Position numbers and translations under genes: made by a program
From: Clostridia bacterium
GTDB taxonomy: Bacteria > Bacillota_A > Clostridia > Oscillospirales > CAG-272
Length of the DNA: 8,133 nucleotides
Assembly (NCBI GenBank): GCA_017462445.1
Contig: JAFTRB010000190.1
Span: 1-8,133, forward strand
Direction of reading: 5' to 3'
Notes under the pieces: generated by a model
The model's input: the letters and a program-made list of their open reading frames with translations, nothing else
The model's database searches: none
What the model was told of the DNA's origin: nothing
Part shown: positions 4,461-8,133 of the stretch, in pieces
Numbering within the stretch: the stretch's first letter is position 1
How the letters are laid out: every line of letters begins with the position of its first letter

Positions 4461-5504
4461 ATGACAAAGAGAAAAGAGAAAATACTTACATCGCTTTTGG
4501 CAATGGCTCTTGCGGCGCCGCTGGCTGTTGGGGGCTTGCCAAGTGTCTATGCCGAGGGCTTGCAGGGCTATGAAGCCCGAGGCGAGTCCTATCAGGATAT
4601 GGAGATAAGCAATGGTACATACCTGTCAGACGACGGAGAAAATGTAAATAATAGTTTGCCTACATATCAAAATAGAGCAGCAAGCAGAGAGGAATTAAGC
4701 GGCGGAGAGAGAGCGAGGAAAATCAACTATTCCCTGCCACCCATGTCGAATAAAAGCATCTATTCTTACCAAAAGATATCTGCCTCGTTGGGTGGAATAA
4801 ATCTGGGGCGGGAGGCAATAAGAATAAACGATATCTACTATCTGCCTGTTCGCGCAAGCTTTGCCGCTCTGGGAGCGTCCGTCTCCTATTCATCCGCAAC
4901 GAGAACTATAACGGTAAGAATGAAGGGACTAACCCTCACCGCCACCGACGGCGCATATGTGGTATATGCCAACGATAGGCCCCTCTTTAACTTCTCGCCC
5001 GCGGTGGTGATGAGCAACGGAAGAATGTATATTCCTGCATCTACTGTTGCCAAGGCATTGGGGCTTTCTATGTCTACATCCGGGGGCGTGTTGCTTTCCG
5101 GCTCTGTAAACCCACTTAAGCCCGCCAGCCAATACTACCGCGAGGACGAGGTTCTCTGGCTTGGCAGAATTATAATGGCGGAGGCGGGAGGCGAGTCGCT
5201 CCTCGGGCAGATTGCGGTGGGAGATGTCATTCTCAACCGAGTAAAATCAAGCCAGTTTCCTAATACCATCTGGGGTGTTATCTTTGACAAGAGATACGGT
5301 ATTCAGTTCAGCCCTGTGGCGAACGGGACAATATACAATAGTCCGTCCTTTACCGCTACCCTTGCGGCGAAAATCTGCCTTGAAGGAGTTAGCCTGTCCG
5401 ACAATGCTATGTACTTCTTAAATCCCAGGATCGCTCATTCAAGCTGGATCGTAAACAACCGCCCCTATGCCTACACGATAGGCAACCACGACTTTTATCT
5501 ATAA
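4461..5504 (+). CDS. Secreted cell-wall hydrolase: copper-amine-oxidase-N domain plus SleB/CwlJ hydrolase domain
   Basis: Predicted exported peptidoglycan hydrolase of 347 residues. Residues 1-31 are a signal peptide (basic TKRKEK, hydrophobic core ILTSLLAMALAAPLAVGG, cleavage after VYA). Residues 32-100 are a low-complexity polar linker. Residues about 105-215 form a copper-amine-oxidase N-terminal-like domain (INDIYYLPVRASFAALGASV, then RTITVRM, NGRMYIPASTVAKALG), in Firmicutes a common non-enzymatic surface module. Residues 228-347 are a SleB/CwlJ-type hydrolase: LGRIIMAEAGGESLLGQIAV with likely catalytic Glu241, GDVILNRVKSSQFPNTIWGV, IQFSPVANGTIYNSPS, AMYFLNP and the closing IGNHDFYL. SleB is a lytic transglycosylase of spore cortex. 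The extra wall-surface module and an ordinary vegetative-type promoter leave open whether this acts on cortex during germination or on vegetative wall. Monocistronic by context. Confidence 0.88.
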   Translation: MTKRKEKILTSLLAMALAAPLAVGGLPSVYAEGLQGYEARGESYQDMEISNGTYLSDDGENVNNSLPTYQNRAASREELSGGERARKINYSLPPMSNKSIYSYQKISASLGGINLGREAIRINDIYYLPVRASFAALGASVSYSSATRTITVRMKGLTLTATDGAYVVYANDRPLFNFSPAVVMSNGRMYIPASTVAKALGLSMSTSGGVLLSGSVNPLKPASQYYREDEVLWLGRIIMAEAGGESLLGQIAVGDVILNRVKSSQFPNTIWGVIFDKRYGIQFSPVANGTIYNSPSFTATLAAKICLEGVSLSDNAMYFLNPRIAHSSWIVNNRPYAYTIGNHDFYL

Positions 5505-5519
5505 AAAAGCATCAACCCC

Positions 5520-5548
5520 TTGCAAAAGCGCAGTCTTTGTTGTATAAT
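5520..5548 (+). promoter_or_regulatory. Near-consensus sigma-A promoter of the phosphoribosyltransferase gene
   Basis: TTGCAA (5520-5525) and a perfect TATAAT (5543-5548) are exactly 17 nt apart. Transcription would start near 5555, about 38 nt before the ATG. The promoter lies just 16 nt after the hydrolase stop codon, with no clear terminator between, so some read-through from the hydrolase gene is also possible. Confidence 0.8.
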
Positions 5549-5560
5549 GATAGTGCTATC
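5549..5560 (+). promoter_or_regulatory. Palindrome GATAG-TG-CTATC at the expected transcription start
   Basis: A 12-bp palindrome with perfect 5-bp arms directly abuts the -10 box and overlaps the predicted start of transcription. This is where a repressor operator would sit, so regulation of the phosphoribosyltransferase is plausible. It is short enough to be chance, and the regulator is unknown. Confidence 0.35.
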
Positions 5561-5592
5561 TTTAATAAATACCGATTGAGAGGATTATCATT

Positions 5593-6144
5593 ATGTTTTA
5601 CAGGCTTAAGGTTGCAGGGATTGAAAGAGATCTTCCGCTTTGCCCCCTGGGCGAGAGCATGCATATTGCCGCATTTGTCCTGTTTGGCGATGTGGAGCTG
5701 ACAAAGAGGTGCGCCGAGGCGCTATATGCCAAGGCACCCGAACACGATGTTCTTATCACAGCCGAGTCCAAGGGAATTCCGCTTATTCACGAGATGTGCG
5801 CCATCAGCGGCAGAAACAGATATGTCCTGGCGCGCAAGTCGGTTAAGCTCTATATGAAGGATGTGGTTAAGTGTGAGACACAGTCCATTACCACCACCGC
5901 CAAGCAGACACTGTACATAGACGGCGACGATGCGGAATACCTCCGCGGCAAGCGTGTTCTTATCGTAGACGATGTTATCTCCACAGGTGGCTCGCTTCTG
6001 TCGCTGGAGAACCTGGTAAATCAGGCGGGCGGCGAGATCGTAGGCAAGATGGCAATCCTTGCCGAGGGCGATGCGGCAAGCAGAAAGGATATTATATTCC
6101 TCGAAAGGCTTCCCCTCTTTGACAAGGATGGCAACGAGCTTTAA
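5593..6144 (+). CDS. Phosphoribosyltransferase, adenine phosphoribosyltransferase-like
   Basis: Type I phosphoribosyltransferase, predicted to join a base to PRPP with release of pyrophosphate in purine salvage. The product has 183 residues. The PRPP-binding loop VLIVDDVISTGGS (residues 122-134), with the two acidic residues Asp126-Asp127, is unmistakable. Other family segments are AESKGIPLIHEM (57-68, the pyrophosphate loop region) and YVLARKSVKLYM (77-88). The N-terminal VAGIERDLPLCPL and C-terminal AILAEGDAASRKDIIFLERLPLF belong to a Firmicutes branch usually labelled adenine phosphoribosyltransferase but distant from classical Apt, so the base specificity is uncertain and I give no symbol. 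The start ATG follows GAGAGG at about 9 nt spacing, weaker than its neighbours. The gene is monocistronic and ends at a bidirectional terminator. Confidence 0.85.
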   Translation: MFYRLKVAGIERDLPLCPLGESMHIAAFVLFGDVELTKRCAEALYAKAPEHDVLITAESKGIPLIHEMCAISGRNRYVLARKSVKLYMKDVVKCETQSITTTAKQTLYIDGDDAEYLRGKRVLIVDDVISTGGSLLSLENLVNQAGGEIVGKMAILAEGDAASRKDIIFLERLPLFDKDGNEL

Positions 6145-6192
6145 TAAAGGAAGCTTGCCGACCGACTCGAGAGCCTTCTGAAATCGAATAAA

Positions 6193-6242
6193 AAAAGAGA
6201 GAGTAGTTTGTCCTGCATTTTGCAAGCGCTACTCTCTCTTTT
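6193..6242. terminator. Bidirectional rho-independent terminator between convergent genes
   Basis: Arms AAAAGAGAGAGTAG (6193-6206) and CTACTCTCTCTTTT (6229-6242) are perfectly complementary over 14 bp. The loop (6207-6228) contains an inner TGCA-TTT-TGCA hairpin. The flanking A-run (6190-6196) becomes a seven-U tail for minus-strand transcripts, and TTTT closes the plus-strand side. It serves the phosphoribosyltransferase gene (48 nt past its stop) and the thioredoxin-reductase gene (11 nt past its stop). Confidence 0.9.
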
Positions 6243-6253
6243 CTATATCCAAA

Positions 6254-7171
6254 TTACAGCGAGTCGATAAAGAGGCAGGCGGCAAGGGCGGCAACCGCTC
6301 CGTCGGCGGTGGCTGTTGTTACCTGGCGGATAGCCTTGGTGCGGCAATCACCTGCGACAAACACGCCCTCAAGACGGCTCTCGGGGAGGCAATCCTCGCC
6401 AGCCTCGGCATAGCCCTGGGGGTTCAGGGTGATGACATCGGCAAAGGGCCGGCACTCGGGAACCTGACCGATGGCGACGAACATTCCGTCAACACGCAGC
6501 TCTTCTGTTTCGCCACTCTCGGTGTTCCTGATACGGATACCGCCGAAGGCGCCGTTCTCCTCGATGATGGAGTCGACAACGGTGGAAAGAATAATTCTTA
6601 CATTATCCTTCTTACCCAAAATCTCGGCAAGCTTTTTTTCTCCCGTGAGAAAGGCAAGGTTCTGCACCACAGTGACCGAGCTGCAGCTCTCGGACAGAAG
6701 GACCGCCTCAACAAGCGCCGAGTTCCCTCCGCCAATCATAGCAACCGACCTATCCTTGTAGAAGGCGCCATCGCAGACCGCGCAGTAGGAAATGCCCTCG
6801 CCCGTGTACTTCTCCTCGCCCTCAATGCCGAGGGTGCGATGCTTGGAGCCTGTGGCAAGAATAACCGCCTTGGCGGTGTATTCGCCGTACTCGGTGGCGA
6901 CGGTGATATTGCCCTTTTCGCCCGAGATGCCCGTAACCGTTTCAAATTCTACCTCTGCGCCAAGCCCCAATGCCTGCTCCAGCATCAAATCGCCAAGCTC
7001 CTGCCCCGAGAGGGCACTGAAGCCGGGATAGTTCTCTACACGGGGGGAGTGGGTAATCTGACCGCCGAAGCCCTCCTTCTCGATAACGAGGACACTCTTC
7101 TCTGCTCTTCTTGCGTATATGGCGGCGGTAAGCCCCGCAGGACCTGCGCCAACAACAACTATATCGTACAT
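6254..7171 (-). CDS. Thioredoxin-reductase-like flavoprotein with an atypical NAD(P)H-binding segment
   Basis: FAD-containing disulfide reductase of the low-molecular-weight thioredoxin reductase family, 305 residues. The FAD-binding Rossmann motif is GAGPAGLTAAIYARR (residues 8-22), the redox-active pair is Cys130/Cys133 in YCAVCDGAFY, the pyridine-nucleotide motif is GGGNSALVEAVLL (147-159), and the second FAD segment is VFVAGDCRTKAIRQVTTATADG (270-291; the invariant GD is residues 274-275). Where NADPH-specific enzymes carry HRRxxxR (HRRDGFR in E. coli) this protein reads QNLAFLT (170-176), so the arginines that bind the 2'-phosphate are missing. It may prefer NADH or another electron donor (inference). 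ATG 7171 follows AGAGGAG. It lies 88 nt downstream of nrdD on the same strand, pointing to reduction of the redoxin fused to NrdD. Confidence 0.9.
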   Translation of the reverse strand: MYDIVVVGAGPAGLTAAIYARRAEKSVLVIEKEGFGGQITHSPRVENYPGFSALSGQELGDLMLEQALGLGAEVEFETVTGISGEKGNITVATEYGEYTAKAVILATGSKHRTLGIEGEEKYTGEGISYCAVCDGAFYKDRSVAMIGGGNSALVEAVLLSESCSSVTVVQNLAFLTGEKKLAEILGKKDNVRIILSTVVDSIIEENGAFGGIRIRNTESGETEELRVDGMFVAIGQVPECRPFADVITLNPQGYAEAGEDCLPESRLEGVFVAGDCRTKAIRQVTTATADGAVAALAACLFIDSL

Positions 7172-7190
7172 ATTTTTCTCCTCTATAAGA

Positions 7191-7248
7191 AGGTCGAGCC
7201 AACAACCAAAAGGGATTGACTCGACCTGTTTTTTAGCCTTAGAGGCTA
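7191..7248 (-). other. Two hairpins in the nrdD to reductase intercistronic region
   Basis: Hairpin one: TAGCCT-TAG-AGGCTA (7234-7248), a 6-bp stem with a 3-nt loop. Hairpin two: AGGTCGAG (7191-7198) with CTCGACCT (7220-7227), an 8-bp stem whose loop can pair further. Read on the minus strand, neither is followed by a U-run, so they are not classical terminators of nrdD. They lie directly before the ribosome binding site of the reductase gene and may tune read-through, mRNA processing or translation. On the plus strand TTTTTT (7229-7234) follows hairpin two, so a terminator against antisense transcription is the alternative. Confidence 0.5.
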
Positions 7249-7259
7249 GCTCGGTTTAA

Positions 7260-8133
7260 TTACTTCTTGCTCTCGATGTATCTCTTAACCTCGCCTACCG
7301 ATACATACTTGTTGTACATATCGCCGGCAACTACAACGAGGGTGGGAGCCTGCTTGATCTCGAACTGAGCTACAAGCTCGGGCCTGTCGTTTGCGAGAAC
7401 GACCTCATACTCCACGCCCGCCTTGTCAAGCATCATCTTCGCCGCCTTGCAGTTAGGGCAGGTGGCGGTGGTGAAGAGGATAACTCTCTCGGGAGCCTTA
7501 ACCTCGGCGGTGGGAGCTGCGCTGAACTTCTCCGCTCTTTCTGCATCGGTCAGGGGCTGCTTGCCTGTAAGCTTGGAGTGAGAGTACACGCGTCTTGCCT
7601 TGTACTCCTCTGCCTTACCGTCATTCCAGTTCTGTACGGGGCGGTAGTAGCCTGTAATTCTGGAGTATACCTCGGTCTTCTCACCGCACTCGGGGCAAAC
7701 GAACTGCTCGCCTACAAGGTAGCCGTGGTTCTTACATACGGAGTAGGTGGGAGAGATGGAGTAGTAGGGCAATCTGTAATGCTCTGCAATGGTACGAACG
7801 AGGGTAGCCGCGCTCTTCCAGTCGGGGAGCTTCTCGCCAAGGAAGGCGTGGAATACCGTACCCGAGGTGTAGAGGGTGTGAAGCTCGTCCTGCATATCAA
7901 GAGCCTCAAAGATATCATCGGTAAAGCCAACGGGAAGATGGCTGGAGTTGGTGTAGTAGGGGGTGTTGCCCTGAGTCTTGTCGGAGGCGGTGATAATGTC
8001 GGGATAGAACTTCTTATCGTGCTTTGCAAGACGGTAGGAGGTGGACTCGGCAGGAGTTGCCTCCAGGTTGTAGAGGTCGCCGTACTGCTCCTGATAGTCG
8101 GAGAGGCGCTCTCTCATATGGTTAAGAACAGCC
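7260..8133 (-). CDS. nrdD: Anaerobic (class III) ribonucleoside-triphosphate reductase NrdD with C-terminal redoxin domain (partial, 5' end outside window)
   Basis: Oxygen-sensitive glycyl-radical enzyme that makes deoxyribonucleotides from ribonucleoside triphosphates. About 290 C-terminal residues are visible; the frame is open at 8133 and codons before the first Met (AVLNH) fit NrdD. Counting from the Met at 8117: YNLEATPAESTSYRLA (16-31), TQGNTPYYTNSSHLPVG (48-64), the zinc site CKNHGY...CPECG (Cys128, His131, Cys141, Cys144), and the glycyl-radical loop RITGYYRP with Gly156, followed by QNWNDGKAEEYKARRVY. Most NrdD proteins end about there. This one continues through a linker (180-210) into a glutaredoxin/NrdH-like domain (211-285): RVILFTTATCPNCKAAKMML with CPNC at 220-223, and the cis-proline segment QAPTLVVV. 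The activase NrdG is not in the window. The fused redoxin implies a thiol-dependent rather than formate-dependent reductant (inference). Confidence 0.95.
   Translation of the reverse strand, partial: AVLNHMRERLSDYQEQYGDLYNLEATPAESTSYRLAKHDKKFYPDIITASDKTQGNTPYYTNSSHLPVGFTDDIFEALDMQDELHTLYTSGTVFHAFLGEKLPDWKSAATLVRTIAEHYRLPYYSISPTYSVCKNHGYLVGEQFVCPECGEKTEVYSRITGYYRPVQNWNDGKAEEYKARRVYSHSKLTGKQPLTDAERAEKFSAAPTAEVKAPERVILFTTATCPNCKAAKMMLDKAGVEYEVVLANDRPELVAQFEIKQAPTLVVVAGDMYNKYVSVGEVKRYIESKK

Noticed and set aside
5722..6225. 167-codon open frame on the minus strand
   Set aside because: Antisense to the phosphoribosyltransferase and beginning inside the terminator hairpin; no supporting signal.

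Overview
The window most likely comes from an endospore-forming, anaerobic Clostridia-type Firmicute. The evidence is a complete spoIIAA-spoIIAB-sigF operon, a SleB/CwlJ-family cell-wall hydrolase, an oxygen-sensitive class III ribonucleotide reductase (NrdD), AGGAGG-type ribosome binding sites and A+T-rich intergenic DNA between moderately GC-rich genes. I cannot name genus or species; the mix resembles gut Oscillospiraceae/Christensenellales-like lineages (inference).

Left part, minus strand (1-3195). In transcription order: two unrecognised small genes that overlap each other (3195-2564); spoIIAA, spoIIAB and sigF (2479-949), the forespore sigma factor with its anti-sigma kinase and anti-anti-sigma switch; an array of five 20-bp palindromic repeats plus a divergent sixth hairpin (821-937); then groES and the 5' part of groEL, which runs off the left edge. 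GroESL has a plausible vegetative promoter but no recognisable CIRCE operator.

Middle, plus strand (3196-6144). A 306-bp intergenic region dense in inverted and direct repeats precedes a LexA/CI-like repressor with an N-terminal HTH and a C-terminal S24 self-cleavage domain. Its promoter carries two 16-bp direct repeats exactly 42 bp apart, which look like an autoregulatory operator. A 329-bp gap with a strong 15-bp stem follows, then a secreted copper-amine-oxidase-N / SleB-type hydrolase, then a phosphoribosyltransferase with a near-consensus promoter and a palindrome at the expected start of transcription.

Right part, minus strand (6190-8133). A bidirectional terminator separates the phosphoribosyltransferase from a convergent pair: nrdD (3' part only, entering from the right edge), whose product carries a C-terminal glutaredoxin/NrdH-like domain with a CPNC motif, and downstream a thioredoxin-reductase-like flavoprotein. 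The flavoprotein keeps the CxxC and both dinucleotide-fold glycine motifs but lacks the usual HRRxxxR NADPH-phosphate motif. Together they suggest a self-contained electron route: flavoprotein -> fused redoxin -> anaerobic ribonucleotide reductase.

I see no tRNA, rRNA, CRISPR array, insertion sequence or phage structural gene. The most notable items are the nrdD-redoxin fusion with its atypical reductase, the operator architecture of the S24 repressor, and the hairpin array between sigF and groES whose sequence variants keep pairing only in minus-strand RNA.
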